The notes: generated by a model not told the origin, from the letters alone. Shown: positions 1 through 11,224, counted from the stretch's first letter. The stretch is DNA of 64,000 nucleotides from Siphonodentalium dalli (GCA_032622095.1 CP136061.1:84294324-84358323), one strand, 5' to 3'. Program-made: numbers and translations.

Positions 1-560
1 AACCAAGAACGCAGGTGCTCTGCAATTCTGGGTTTGATCCGATGTTCTTTTGTGGAGTTATTTCCCTTTTTTCAACTTTTTTTTAACTTACTAAATTTCT
101 CACTTTTCGGTTTCCGGATGATATCTCAAGTTTGGATCCCTTTAATTGCAAATACCGTTTTTATGTGGGTCAGTCATATCAAGATACAGGTTGAGTTCGA
201 ATATGAGTTTGATCCGATGATTTTTCCTAGAGTTATGGACTTTTTTCGACTTAGAAAATTCAATTTTCTTCTTTTTTCTTTGGTTTCCGGATGATAACTC
301 AATTTTGGACTGTTAAATTGAAAATTCCGTTTTTTTTGTGAGTCATTGATATCAATATATAGGTCAGGTTCGAATTTGAGTTTGATCCGATGATTTTTCT
401 CAGAGTTATGGGCTTTTCGACTTAGAAAATTCAATTTTTCTTGTTTTGTCTTTGGTTTCCGGATGATAACTCAAGTTCGGATTGTTTAATTTGAAATTCT
501 GTTTTTTTGTGGGTCGTTCATATCAAAATACAGATCAAGTTCGAATTTGAGTTGATCGAA
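1..560 (-). repeat. Degenerate ~172-bp tandem array (about 3 units)
   Basis: The landmark ggtttccggatgat recurs at 109, 282 and 454, giving a period of 172-173 bp. Units carry tttgatccgatgatttttc and ttatgggcctttt cgacttag blocks. On the opposite strand the same blocks appear at 56.3-57.2 kb, so this is a reverse-oriented member of the same dispersed repeat family. The short ORFs across it change frame between units and are not genes. Confidence 0.75.
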
Positions 561-985
561 TGATTTTTCCCAGTTATGGGCCTTTAGACTTTGAAAAACA
601 TTTTTTATAATTTTCTGTATGAGGGTACCTTCATGGTGTAATCAACTCCTCCTACAGTTTTGATCGTAGATATTTGAAACTTCAGAGTATTGTTACCCAC
701 ATATTGGAGATGCGCAACGTGTATGTAGATGACGGAAAAATTATTTCTTTTCGGAATTATTAACCCTTTCGACTTAGAACATTTCAACATTTTTTTTAAT
801 TTCTTTAACAAAGTGGCGTCGACTTGCCACGTTTTCGGGGGACACTGTGGTCGGCTGACCTTTTATTCTGCTTAGGCATCATCTTCTCTGGAAAGATTCT
901 TTATTATCATATTTCTATAGAAACATCTTCACGTAGATTATATTTCTTTTTTAATTTAGTTGCTCTACATCCCCAAATTGGCAGA
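561..985. other. No gene seen; AT-rich intergenic sequence
   Basis: Only short frames without recognisable motifs occur here. A minus frame at 605-811 (68 codons) has no family signature and is adjacent to the repeat array, so it is not called. Confidence 0.5.
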
Positions 986-1209
986 CGACACATTGTATAA
1001 TAGAGGTTCCAAATGGGTGTACATCACAATATTCACCATTTGGAAATTTCAATCTGACTCTATGTCTCCCATAGCAGATGAGGCCATGTTGAATGAGGTC
1101 TCCGCTGTGTGAATTTGGTGATGCTGGCCCGCTATGGGGTATAGCATCACTAAATTCACCCTCTGTGGACCTCATTCTGCAAATGACGGTCACACTAAAC
1201 TCAGGCTTG
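986..1209. mobile_element. Partial double-hairpin hAT MITE (one half)
   Basis: One decayed hairpin module (gtgaatttggtgatgctggc / gcatcactaaattcaccctc) is followed by cctcattctgcaaatgac, the terminal block of the family described at 15807-16060. The sequence before it (990-1085) matches the inner spacer of the 445-bp long form. The other half and the target duplication are missing. Confidence 0.7.
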
Positions 1210-1749
1210 TCGCGACGACGAAGTGTGTACCACGCTATCACAAAGTACTGCAATAATAGCCTGTTCAAACCGATGTTAGTGCACGCAAACAGCGTTATAT
1301 TCATGAATGAATTTCCAACTTCATTGCACAAATCAAAATTTCAGTGTATTATGATTTGACAACAAAGAAAGTTGTTCCAAAATTGTCAATTTAAAGGTCC
1401 ATTTAATTTTCGAGTCACTGATTATTTTTTATATTGTATTGATATACGGTTTTAATAACAATATATGACATAACATATTATTTAAATATTTTATTACACT
1501 CATATGTGCAATTTCCATTGAAACTCCGTTAATTAAAAATGGTAATGTCACTAGTGAATTATGTAATTTCTCGTGACGTCATTGATGTTATGTCGCTTAC
1601 TGATCTAGACTGAATTTTCGATGGTTGATCTTTTTCCTCATAGGGACTTTCAAGCATTAATTCTGTGTGTTTTAATAATATTTGGCGAACCAAATTGATG
1701 CAGAAGTATAATAAATAGAGTAATCAATTAGTTCCGAGAATTATGTTCA

Positions 1750-1842
1750 ATAATTCACTCGAGGTGAGAGACGTTTCGGTAAGAAACTCGTGCGCTAATG
1801 CGCACGTTTCTTATGGACGTCTCTCGCCTCTCGTGAATTATT
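1750..1842. repeat. Nested imperfect hairpin
   Basis: Outer arms ataattcactcg...cgtgaattat flank gagagacgt/acgtctctc, with an inner hairpin around cgtgcgctaatgcgcacg (1790-1806). It looks like a small foldback element. No clear target duplication was found and no related copy was seen in the window. Confidence 0.55.
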
Positions 1843-2004
1843 TAACGTAACTAGAATGCACTCAGAGAGATGCCAACGTGCGCAAAAATGTAATAAAAAA
1901 ATAATTAAAAAAATAATTTCACTGTATTTTACTTAATTTATTTAATTTAATTTAATTTAATGTTAGCAAAAAAAGACAATTACAATCTTCAATAATTTTA
2001 TTTA

Positions 2005-2217
2005 GGGGATAACGGTGTGGTGTTTTGTGATTTCGGAAAGGTACATGGCGAATATACTGTGGCAAATACCCGTTAATGGGCCCCGGCTCCGCCGTCGCCA
2101 ATTAACTAAAATTTAGTTAATTGGCGACGGCGGAGCCGGGGCCCATTAACGGGTATTTGCCACAGTATATTCGCCATGTACCTTTCCGAAATCACAAAAC
2201 ACCACACCGTTATCCCC
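2005..2217. repeat. Perfect 213-bp palindrome (106-bp arms, 1-base centre)
   Basis: Positions 2005-2110 are the exact reverse complement of 2112-2217, with a single A at 2111 as the centre. The arms begin ggggataacggtgtggtg and include the GC-rich block gggccccggctccgccgtcg. A diverged relative of the arm end lies at about 4743-4800 (ggggtataacgttgtggtg). Two arms of this length with no mismatch imply recent origin, gene conversion or an assembly artefact. Confidence 0.9.
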
Positions 2218-2415
2218 ATTCTAATGCTCTTCGAACTTAAAAATGTTATTTAGACAAACAAATGGCTCGTAATTATCAACGAAATGTGCGGCCATAGAAA
2301 ACACTCAGCCAATTCACGACTTTTTATTTTATATGTAATGCGCTAGATAAAATATAGTCCCCCAATTACCATCGCTCTTATCGTTAAAAATACTGATAAA
2401 CATGAAAAATTGCCA

Positions 2416-4632
2416 CCTCGTGTTCGGCTTTTATACGCACCGCGATCGGGAGCTCATAAAAGCCGAACACAACCGAACACAACCGAACATAACCGAACAC
2501 AAGTCCAAATAATGGGAAATTTCACGAATAAAGTTCATAGGCATATGTATTCATGTTCACACTATAACTATACGAACTTTGGTGGAGTTCGGGCCAATAA
2601 TAAGTGTTTTATTCGATATTTTGTAAAACGCGTTTAGTGTTCGGCATAGAAAAGCCGAACACAAGTTTATGTTCGACACTCAGTCACCGGTAATTAATTA
2701 ACACATAGATATGCATAGATGTGGCGTTAGCTGGCGTTTGAGATATATAACTCTATATACAGTCTACTAAATATAAGACCACATTGTAAAGTTCATAGGC
2801 ATATGTATTCACGTTCATACTATTACTATACGAAGTTTGGTGGAGTTTGGTTCAATAATGAGTGTTTTGTTGGGTGTTTTGTATAACGCGTTTGTGTTTG
2901 GCATCGAAAAGCCGAACACAAACTTCTGTCTCATGGATTAGATTATCCGCTGATAGGTGATAATTAATATCTGCCAGAAGGGATTTGGAAGGTTTAATTC
3001 GCGAGAAAAAACGTGTTTTGTTGTCCATTTTCGTCTGCATTCTCACTAAAATGTTACCCCCCCCCCCCCCGTTATTATTACAAGTCATTTCGTACAATGT
3101 GGTAGTTTAGATGGATCATACTGGACAAATGCGAACATATCAGCACGCCCCGGACTTCTAAGAAGTAGTAAATCTGTTGTCGAGTTAAGATACTCATGCG
3201 GAAATGGTTCGGAGAATATAATACTAACCACAAAACAAATAGTTTATTGCAATCATAAGTAAACATTGTAAAATTATATATAATAGTGTTCTTGTTGGCG
3301 ACATAACATCTCTTGGTGATGGTGCAGGGAATTCTGGTGGAATTGATGTCAATCATAGTATATGTTCAAAGTACTATACAATATACTATACAATATACTT
3401 ATATGCAAATTCTGTCCTCGGCGGAACGGATTTGGGCAGAGTTTGTTCTCCTTGAAGTCAGTGGATGGAAATGGCTCTGATGCGTGCCTAACTTTTGTGC
3501 ATATATCATGCTGTATGGTGGAATCCGATATAAAGGCAGTGTTCAACTTATCGTAGAAACACATGCATCGAATACCGATTGAATTGAAATGAATTGTCTG
3601 AATACGAATAAAGAGCGTTTCGTATTGTATCTTTTTAAAAGTCTGATATGCAGGAATTTAAGATCGTTTTCAAAAATGTGCCTGATATGACAGGAATGTG
3701 ATATGAAAGGAATAATTATTTTGCGCCAAGATACCTTTTGACGCTTGCTAGGGTTGATTGATCTAGTTTTGCATGCCTTTACTCTTTTAGTCTGACATGG
3801 CATCTTGGCAATAGCCGCGGTTTTCGGTATCGTCAAACGTCCGTCAGTCGAAATTTGCCGAAGATTCTGGCATAAATTAAATTGGTCACCAAGCGATGAC
3901 TTAGTAAAAAGTCATTGATTTTCAATTGCTGGCACTCTACATGAAACCATCGGTCACACATATCGCAGCCGATGCTGCGTATCTCGTGACATTCATGGGA
4001 ACAAACACCACATGGGTAAATCAATTTGGAATTAGGCATTGTAGAATTTTCAGACCTGTGATCAGAATGCCAAATACTGCTGAGATTGTGATTTGCCAAA
4101 TAATATACCACATTCTTATATAGAACTTCTCGGATATTGCACCATGAACACACTTTCTTGTCACTCAAATATTGTTTTTACAATCGTACGTTGTCTTTCA
4201 TGGCGGGGCCCACCAAAAGCATGTTGTTTCTATAATAGTAGGCGCCATCAAATACTGATTGCAACTAACTGTCAAAACACTGAACTACAATAGGTGAGAG
4301 ACCGCCACCAACAACAATTAAAGCCTTTCGGCTTAGTGACCATATATCTGATATTAATTATCACCTAGCTAGACAGCCGTTATAGACTAATACACGAGAG
4401 AAGCTTGTGTTCGGCTTTTCTATGCCGAACACTGAACGCGTTTTACAAAATATCGAATAAAACACTTATTATTGGCCCGAACTCCACCAAACTTCGTATA
4501 TTAATAGTGTGAACATGAATACACACGCCTATGAACTTTATTCGTTATATTTCCCATTATTTGGACTTGTGTTCGGTTATGTTCGGTTGTGTTCGGTTGT
4601 GTTCGGCTTTTATACGCACCGCGATCGGGAAG
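2416..4632. mobile_element. Element with ~200-bp inverted repeats and PHD-finger remnant
   Basis: The left arm (about 2456-2665) is the near-exact inverse of the right arm (about 4404-4609). Both carry several tandem ccgaacacaa blocks, the block gcccgaactccaccaaac (sense or antisense), and the small hairpin gtgttcggcttttctatgcc at the inner edge. An additional partial arm copy lies at 2786-2935, which suggests a rearranged or composite element. The interior of about 1.7 kb contains the decayed PHD ORF at 3833-4168 and a C14 run at 3057-3070. No target duplication could be fixed. Confidence 0.65.
3833..4168 (-). pseudogene. PHD-finger-like ORF remnant inside an inverted-repeat element
   Basis: The 111-residue frame contains YPCGVCSHECHEI followed by GCDMCDRWFHVEC, which is the CxxC...CxxC...WFHxxC core of a PHD zinc finger at about residues 52-80. 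In PHD modules the last ligand pair follows as a C..C motif. Here the corresponding stretch reads LIYARIFGK, as if both cysteines had been lost (inference). YPCGVC-type PHD fingers are common near the N terminus of invertebrate transposon proteins, including LINEs. Minus-strand frames at 3543-3836 and 3349-3564 continue in the same direction but are too diverged to name. Cellular function is unlikely; this is best read as a captured or decayed transposon domain. Confidence 0.5.
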
Positions 4633-4639
4633 TTGAATT

Positions 4640-5490
4640 GAAACAATGGGAAATTGTTTACTCAATGCGATGTAGTTCACGCCGTGTCTGTCGCGGTTTC
4701 ATGTCAAGAAATTTGGTCAAATGATATCGAGACACTGACATTGGTGGGGTATAACGTTGTGGTGTTTTGTAATTTCTGAAAGTACATGTATACAGGGCGA
4801 ATGTACTGACTGTCAATTTTCGACAAAAGCCACATCGCTGGTTTGTTTATATAGCAACGAGCTAGTAACGGAAGTCAGTGCCAACGGCGTCAACTCTATA
4901 ATCTACTCCGTAACGTCGCCGGCATGTACTGCGTAAGGGTGACGTCATGGAGTGAAATCGGTAGGGTGACACCAACGTACGTACCTACGAATCTGACTGA
5001 TCGCAATACTGTTGTGCGAGCGCACGTAATTATCTGAACCAATTTATTACTCTCTATATAATTCATCACCATTGTGACATCTGTATCAGAAGGTGCCCAT
5101 ATAGTAATAGAAAATAGCTGAAATCATAGAAACATTTCCCCCGTTTCACTCCCAGAACGCAACATAATTCAAACTAAGATATCGAGTTATTCCCCTTCCA
5201 TTGAAAATAATATACTTTGCATTACAGTCCAGATGAAACTTAAGCACAGAAAACACGTCGATACCTCAACAAAAACAACATGTTCACAGTTTATTACCCC
5301 CGATAAGTTGATAATACAATGTTTTGGAGCTTACTCTTTCAAATGGTAATAAAATATGGAATAGGTTGTGTATAATGTTATATAGATATTCGAAAATTAA
5401 GTTGGCCTTTAACACTGAAAGTGTGTGCGGATATCAATATTGGGGGTGAACAAAGAATTTTAATGCAGCACACAACAGGCTCAGTCGCTG
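4640..5490. other. No gene seen
   Basis: Apart from the palindrome-related fragment at about 4743-4800 there is no supported feature. Frames are short and stop-rich. Confidence 0.5.
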
Positions 5491-5493
5491 ATT

Positions 5494-5748
5494 CAAGCCT
5501 TGAAATAGGGTGTCTGTCATTTGCAGAATGAGGTCCTCAGAGGGTGAATTTAGTGATGCTACCCCCGCATAGCGAGCTAGCATCACCAAATTCACCCTCT
5601 GGGGACCTCATTCTGCTTACACCTCAGCAGAATGAAGTTCTCAGAGGGTGAATTTGGTGATGCTAGCCCGCTATGCGGGGTAGCATAACTAAATTCACCC
5701 TCTGGGGACCTCATTCTGCCAATGACAGACACCCTATTTCAAGGCTTG
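5494..5748. mobile_element. Double-hairpin hAT MITE, short form (255 bp)
   Basis: The ends are caagccttgaaata and its inverse, and two hairpin modules of about 100 bp each sit in mirror image, so that the whole element is also an inverted repeat. The flanks tcgctgatt / tcactgact look like a mutated target duplication. This is the same family as 15807-16060. Confidence 0.85.
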
Positions 5749-5867
5749 TCACTGACTGAAAACTAAGATTCACCTTGTAAACATGAATGCATCATGTGTC
5801 TCTGTGCCTTCCTTTCTGCAGGGTGACCACAACACCACATGAGTTTGACTCTCAATTTAACACCATA

Positions 5868-5990
5868 TTAAGTTAGTGGGTGTAACAAAGGATTCACGCT
5901 TCATCCAGTATAGCCCTGTATATGGTGGAAATGGAACTCCATGGTGAAATCTAGGTTACTTGTATCTGGAAGAAAAATTATTTTGAATGT
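5868..5990. repeat. Local direct repeat, copy 1 (copy 2 at 7783-7925)
   Basis: The blocks agttagtgggtgtaacaaag, ggtggaaa and gtgaaatctaggttac recur in order at 7783-7925 with moderate divergence. The two copies flank the nested TTAA element at 6249-7597, so an ancestral local duplication or a longer dispersed repeat is likely. Confidence 0.6.
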
Positions 5991-6011
5991 GGTACAGTCG
6001 CGGTCATGTCT

Positions 6012-6074
6012 CTATTCCGAAGGTTCTCTATTACGGAGGTTCGCTATTCCGAAGGTTTTCTATTCCGAAGGTTG
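6012..6074. repeat. 16-bp minisatellite, about 4 units
   Basis: Unit ctattccgaaggttct with small changes (tattacggaggttcg in one copy). Confidence 0.8.
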
Positions 6075-6248
6075 TTTTTATTATATTATAAACCTTTCCT
6101 CCACAACGGTCTGCGTTACAACCATACGCAACATTAGTACGGACGTACTAGCTTCGATGACTCATGTGTGGGCTGACGTAAATATGTATTGAGAAATGAA
6201 CATGTTATGGGAACCGGAAGATTTTGGAGGCAAGAATACGCCAATTAA

Positions 6249-7597
6249 CCCTTTACCCAACAAAACGACCAAAAACGCCCAACAAGCTTCAACAGCCTAA
6301 AATATCTTCGGTCTGTCTCAATAACACCATACAAATATGGATATCATTGCAACCGGTTCATTGACCACATTGTGATGGTTACAGTTATCACACCGTATTA
6401 CCAATCCGGATTACCACCGGTCACGATGCGGATCACTACCGGCTGTTTTGACAAAAGCGTGCCACGTGGCATCATTGTAGTTGGATCATTTTCGCCCTAC
6501 ATTCTGTGGAAGGTGTGAATTTTTTCTCCCTTCGTGTATAGGAGTAACTGGGCTAGCGGAGGACGCCGATAAATCTGATAAGTATACAATATATGTTCAC
6601 TTATTCTTATATTTGTAACGCATGTTTACCATTGTGTTTCATTATTTCGAGCAGTAGCTGATATGGATGGTTCATGTTTTATTTCTTTATGCGGTATTCT
6701 CGTGGTACGAACAGATAGACCATTTACTAAGTCATTCGCCTAATGTACACGTTTGTATGTTCGATTTGTGGCCATCTGGGACGTTTTGAACATAGATACC
6801 CATGAAATGAACGGGTACGGATCTGTACCGGCAGGTGATGCGGATGTGTACACAAAATAGTGAACGGTGCCGATCCGCATTCTGTTTTTTGGAACCCATG
6901 AGTATGGAAATCGATACTACGCGTTTAATTTACATTCAACTTGACAAACCATATTGCCATTTTGTACAGTTATGGACATTCTTGTATACGCAACAGAAAT
7001 AAGAGAAAATTCCATGCATTTGCATCATGTATTGTGCCAATGAAGATAAATAATGGGCCACGTGCAACTAGATCCTAGTAACATATGCTACCTCTAAGGT
7101 TATCGTAGGCGATTATTTTATATTTTCTTGGCGTGGCCATTTTCTAATGTATGTAAGAAAGACGGCGGCAACAAACTTTGTGTGGGTTACATTCAGATAT
7201 ATAATATAATTAACGTTTTAGTCGACCTACCGTTACACAAATTGCCACTTTCAGCCGGTAGTGATCCGCATCGTGACCGGTGGTAATCCGGATCGGTAAT
7301 ACGGTGTGGTTATACCCTGTGCCATAGGTCGCCTCGCATATATAAGAGAATGCATTGGCCTAAAACAAATCTTTTTTAACACTTTTTACCATTTTTTCTT
7401 ACATTCTTTAACAATTTTATAATTTTTTCTTACATTTTTTAACAATTTTTATAATATTTTTCTACATTCTTTGACAATTTTATCATTTTTAATATGTGTT
7501 AAGCCAATGCATTCTCTTATATATGAGAGGCGACCTATGGTCGACTCGTATATATAAGAGAATGCATTGGCACAGGGCCGTTCTGTTGGGTAAAGGG
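6249..7597. mobile_element. piggyBac-like TTAA MITE, interrupted by a nested element
   Basis: The termini are ccctttacccaacaaaacg and ccgttctgttgggtaaaggg, bordered by TTAA at 6245-6248 and 7598-7601. A TTAA duplication with a CCC start is the usual piggyBac signature; assignment is by inference because no transposase is present. The interior has the family core cttcaacagcctaaaatatc plus hairpins built on gcattctcttatatatgcga. A 920-bp element has inserted at 6389. Related intact copies lie at 26370-26780 and 41684-42052. Confidence 0.8.
6389..7308. mobile_element. 920-bp TIR element with 5-bp TSD and CAC termini (Transib/RAG-like?)
   Basis: Inverted repeats of 57 bp (6389-6445 and 7252-7308) differ at one base and both start CACACCGTATTACC. 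The flanks are gttat (6384-6388) and gttat (7309-7313). The uninterrupted host at about 41.8 kb reads acagttatgccctg, which confirms a 5-bp duplication. A 5-bp TSD with a terminal CAC heptamer is characteristic of the Transib/RAG-like superfamily, but no transposase is encoded, so this is a non-autonomous element and the assignment is tentative. It is younger than the TTAA element that it interrupts. Confidence 0.75.
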
Positions 7598-8365
7598 TTA
7601 AAGGAGGATTATAACGGGGGTGTTATAACTCTAAACAGTTATGGAACTCCATAACGTACTGCATTGTGGAATATCGCTGGCTATGTATAGATGCACTTAC
7701 ATGTACATGAAATTGTGGCGTCATAATCAGATAACCTCATTTTCACCACAGGATTCTTGACTCTGACATATTTAACGCCATCAGTTAGTGGATGTAACAA
7801 AGAAATCACGTCTCATTCAGTATGTCTACCACAGCATTGGTGGAAAATTGAATTTCGCAGTGAAATGTAGGTTACTAGTATCTAGAATAGAAAAGATTTT
7901 AGTGTGGTATAGTGTGTCTATGCTTGTAACTATATGTGACGATTAAAGATGGTCTCTCTCTTTGTAAATATGTGTTATATAGTTACCGGGGTATAAAATA
8001 TTAGATATGAATCGAAGACCCCTGTCCGGAAATGCTTCTATCGATTAATATTGATTATATTTCGAAGATGTTCTGGTCTAAAAATGTGTGGTTAAACTGT
8101 TAACAGAGACCAGACATTTTATTTTGTAATTTTGTCACAAATAAATGTTAATTATACTCATTATCACGTATAACTATGTAATAAAATAATACAGATAATC
8201 AATAATTGACATTTTACGTTTGGAACATAGCTATGGGAACACCCTAATTATCTCCATCGCTATATGGTATCGCCTGAATGGTCTATTCTAAAAATAGACA
8301 AATAAAGTGTCCCACTTAATCATCTCATATTATAATAAAATATTCGGGAAATAAATCAATATTTA

Positions 8366-8514
8366 GGAGATAAACATACCTTGTTGAGTTGTACATTCTG
8401 GGTTTCGAGCATGAAAATAGTTTGTGAACGAGCCGGCTTGCCGGCGAGTTCACAAATTGTTTTCATGCTCAAATCCCAGAATGTACAACGAAACAGGGTA
8501 CGTTTAATATCTCC
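8366..8514. repeat. Hairpin element with ~70-bp arms
   Basis: ggagata...gttgtacattctggg at the left is mirrored by cccagaatgtacaac...tatctcc at the right. The centre is gagccggcttgccggc. The outer 30 bp of the arms are less similar than the inner part. Confidence 0.75.
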
Positions 8515-8681
8515 ATTGTTATTCAATCTAGCAAGGAATTTGCAAAAAAACTGTATAAAAAGTATCATTTAGTCATTTTCATAACACGAATCGAGACTTT
8601 CATTTCGCCGTTGTCACAGTGCACAAATCATTGGGTTTGTTCATTGCGTTACTCGGAACACTGCTCCGTAACCATTTCCTG

Positions 8682-8682
<1 letters not shown>

Positions 8683-8717
<35 letters not shown>
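8683..8717 (+). repeat. Poly-G run of 35
   Basis: An uninterrupted G35. A tract of this length can form G-quadruplexes and is error-prone in sequencing. Other long G or C runs are at 3057, 16931, 36961, 43085, 55408, 55596, 59826, 60353 and 63478. Confidence 0.95.
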
Positions 8718-8719
<2 letters not shown>

Positions 8720-8785
8720 TGGCTCGTTTCGCTACTCCGTTCTGCGCCGATGAAATTGTACCGTGCCACATTCAGATGGTAGCGG

Positions 8786-9029
8786 GGGGTAGCGTCGCAA
8801 GAGCTATACTATGACCTTCACCCCAAATTGGCATTCACGTTATATTCAACTAATTGACGGATCTATTTCGGGTGGTTTTTAAGACACCAAAGTGGACGGA
8901 ACATCTTGATATATAAGTGAAATTGCACATACGGGTGGGTGGAGTCGATTTGTGAGTATAGATGCGCGCTATACGAGTATACCGTTAACTGAGGTCAAGG
9001 TCAGAGTATAGCTCTTGCGACGTTACCCC
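8786..9029. mobile_element. Small TIR element (~245 bp)
   Basis: ggggtagcgtcgcaagagct at the left is the inverse of agctcttgcgacgttacccc at the right, and the similarity extends over about 35 bp. The flanking block cattcagat(t)tgatgcacgc is present at 9043 and 9150, so the surrounding sequence is itself partly duplicated. Confidence 0.6.
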
Positions 9030-9389
9030 GCTTCCCATTCAGATTTGATGCACGCTGAAGCGGCCGATGAACGGTATCTATAGACAACAACGCGCGGGTG
9101 TGCTCGTTTCGCTACTCGTTCTGCGCCGATGAAATTTGACCGTGCTACATTCAGATTTGATGCACGCTGAAGCGGCCGATGTCGGTGAATCGAAAACGAA
9201 AGTTAGCCGCTCTCGGCCAATCAGAATGCTTGTTTTTAGTGACAAATACTCAATTGAATTACAATAATTGATAGAAGCGTTTCCGGACACGGGTCTTCAA
9301 TTCATATTTATTATTTTATATACTAAACTATTTCAAAATTGTTATATGAAGAGATAATCCATCTTTAAAGAGATAATCCATCTTTAAAG

Positions 9390-9888
9390 TGACCCAAGGT
9401 ATATGCCGTGGATAAATGTGCAACGCATATTAAAGTCTGTAAACATCACCACTGTACAGTGATGCCCTAAATAATCAAAGTTCTCGTTAACTACAGCAGA
9501 ATTATGGGAAATTTTTCAGGATTTAGTCGGAAATATATGGCTTGTTGCCATTCATCGGGAGTTATCTTGTTTGTATGTCTTATATATTTATTGTTTATTT
9601 ATCATTTTCACAAAACCATGTGATCAGTCATCATATGTTTTCTGTTCAGCAAGAATGACAAACAAGTTTATACTTGTCTTTATCATTTGTCATCATCCAT
9701 GTAAAAACTACTAAAAATATATGCCCACTTAACTCACAAAAGATACAATTAAACTTTCTTTATTATGATTATGAACATAAAATAATCTCATAAAGTATGT
9801 AAAATAAACATGCACAAAAACATCATAAAAGTAATAACTTGGATTTATTCATGTGATATTATCCACAATTCATGAAACACATACAAAT
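9390..9888. other. Intergenic; contains a Tc1/mariner-type MITE fragment
   Basis: From 9457 to about 9551 the sequence cagtgatgccctaaataatc...tttagtcggaaatat matches one arm of the palindromic MITE at 12532-12723. The remainder up to the gap is AT-rich without features. Confidence 0.6.
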
Positions 9889-9988
9889 NNNNNNNNNNNN
9901 NNNNNNNNNNNNNNNNNNNNNNNNNNNNNNNNNNNNNNNNNNNNNNNNNNNNNNNNNNNNNNNNNNNNNNNNNNNNNNNNNNNNNNNN
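9889..9988. other. Assembly gap (100 N)
   Basis: Exactly 100 N, the usual placeholder for a gap of unknown size. A minisatellite begins directly on its right side, which probably caused the break. Confidence 0.98.
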
Positions 9989-10663
9989 CCAGGAAATATT
10001 AATACAGATTAATATAATAATGAACAGCTGAAAATAACCAGGAAATATTAATACAGATTAATATAATGATGAACGGCTGAAAATAACCAGGAAATATTTA
10101 TACAGATTAATATAATAATGAACACTGAAATCACCAGGAAATATTAATACAGATTAATATAATAATGAACAGCTGAAATAACCAGGAAATATTTATACAG
10201 ATTATATAATAATGAACGGCTGAAAATAACCAGGAAATATTAATACAGATTAATATAATAATGAACGGCTGAAAATAACAGGAATATAATACAGATTAAT
10301 ATAGATGAAGGCTGAAATACCAGGAATATTAATCAGATAATAAGAAGCTGAAATAACCAGGAAATATTAATACAGATTAATTAATAATGAAACACTGAAA
10401 ATAACCAGGAAATATTAATACAGATTAATATAATAATGAATAACCTGAAAATAACCAGGAAATATTAATACAGATTAATAATACAGTAATATAATGAATA
10501 ACTGAAAATAACCAGGAATATTAATACAGATTAATAATAATGAACAGCTGAAATAATCAGGAAATATTAATACAGATTAATATAATGAATACTGAATAAC
10601 CAGGAAATATTAATACAGATTAATATAATAATGAACAGCTGAAAATAATCAGGAAATATTAAT
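9989..10663. repeat. Minisatellite, ~49-bp unit, about 13-14 copies
   Basis: The unit contains ccaggaaatattaatacag and taataatgaacagctgaaa. Several copies have small indels. The array abuts the gap, so its true length is unknown. Confidence 0.9.
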
Positions 10664-11160
10664 ACAGATCAGGCCAATATAAATAAATTGCTAGATTTAC
10701 ACCAAACTTTTTCAGAAAAATGAGTCAGAAGGGCAAATTAATTTTTTATATTTTATTCATCTTTACATAAGTGGTGATGGACAGTTCTAGATATTGAAGC
10801 AGTATCCTATCTAAGGAGATTTAGATTATCAAAATACCAAAATAATTGTCAAATTATAAGTCAACAAGGACCATAACTCTGGTTAAAATAGGCGGACGGG
10901 ACCCAAATTCAAACTTGACCTGTATTTTGGGCTAGTAAACTCACAAACCAAATTTCATTCCATTCAGTTTAGACTCACTAAAGTTATCATCCCGAAATGA
11001 AAATTGAGTACAAATTCCAACAAAAAGGGCTGTAACTGGTGTAATCTGTATTTTGGGCTAGTAAACCCACACAACAAATTTCAGTCCATTTAGATTAGAC
11101 ATACTAAAATTATCATCCGGAAACGAAAAAAGTGAATGGACAGACGGAAAGGACCAATAA
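10664..11160. repeat. Dispersed 171-bp-family repeat units
   Basis: Blocks ccataactctggttaaaa, gacctgtattttgggctag, aaatttcattccattc and aaagttatcatcc occur in the same order as in the 56.3-57.2 kb array. About two units are present, followed by the gacagacggaaaggac tail type. Confidence 0.7.
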
Positions 11161-11224
11161 CATAATATGTTGTTTTTTTTTCAAAACGGGCATGAAGGCA
11201 GCTGCGGTGGGGCAGCATTAAAGA

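Larger units (their letters stand above)
7943..9387. mobile_element. TTAA-bounded long-TIR element, split by inserted DNA
   Basis: It starts TTAAAGATGG at 7943 and ends ccatcttTAA near 9368, with the last 19 bp duplicated up to 9387. The left part (7943-8361) and right part (9264-9387) align with the intact copies at 18222-18750 and 53346-53871. About 900 bp (8362-9263) has been inserted, including the hairpin at 8366-8514, a G35 tract and a small TIR element at 8786-9029. Confidence 0.7.
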
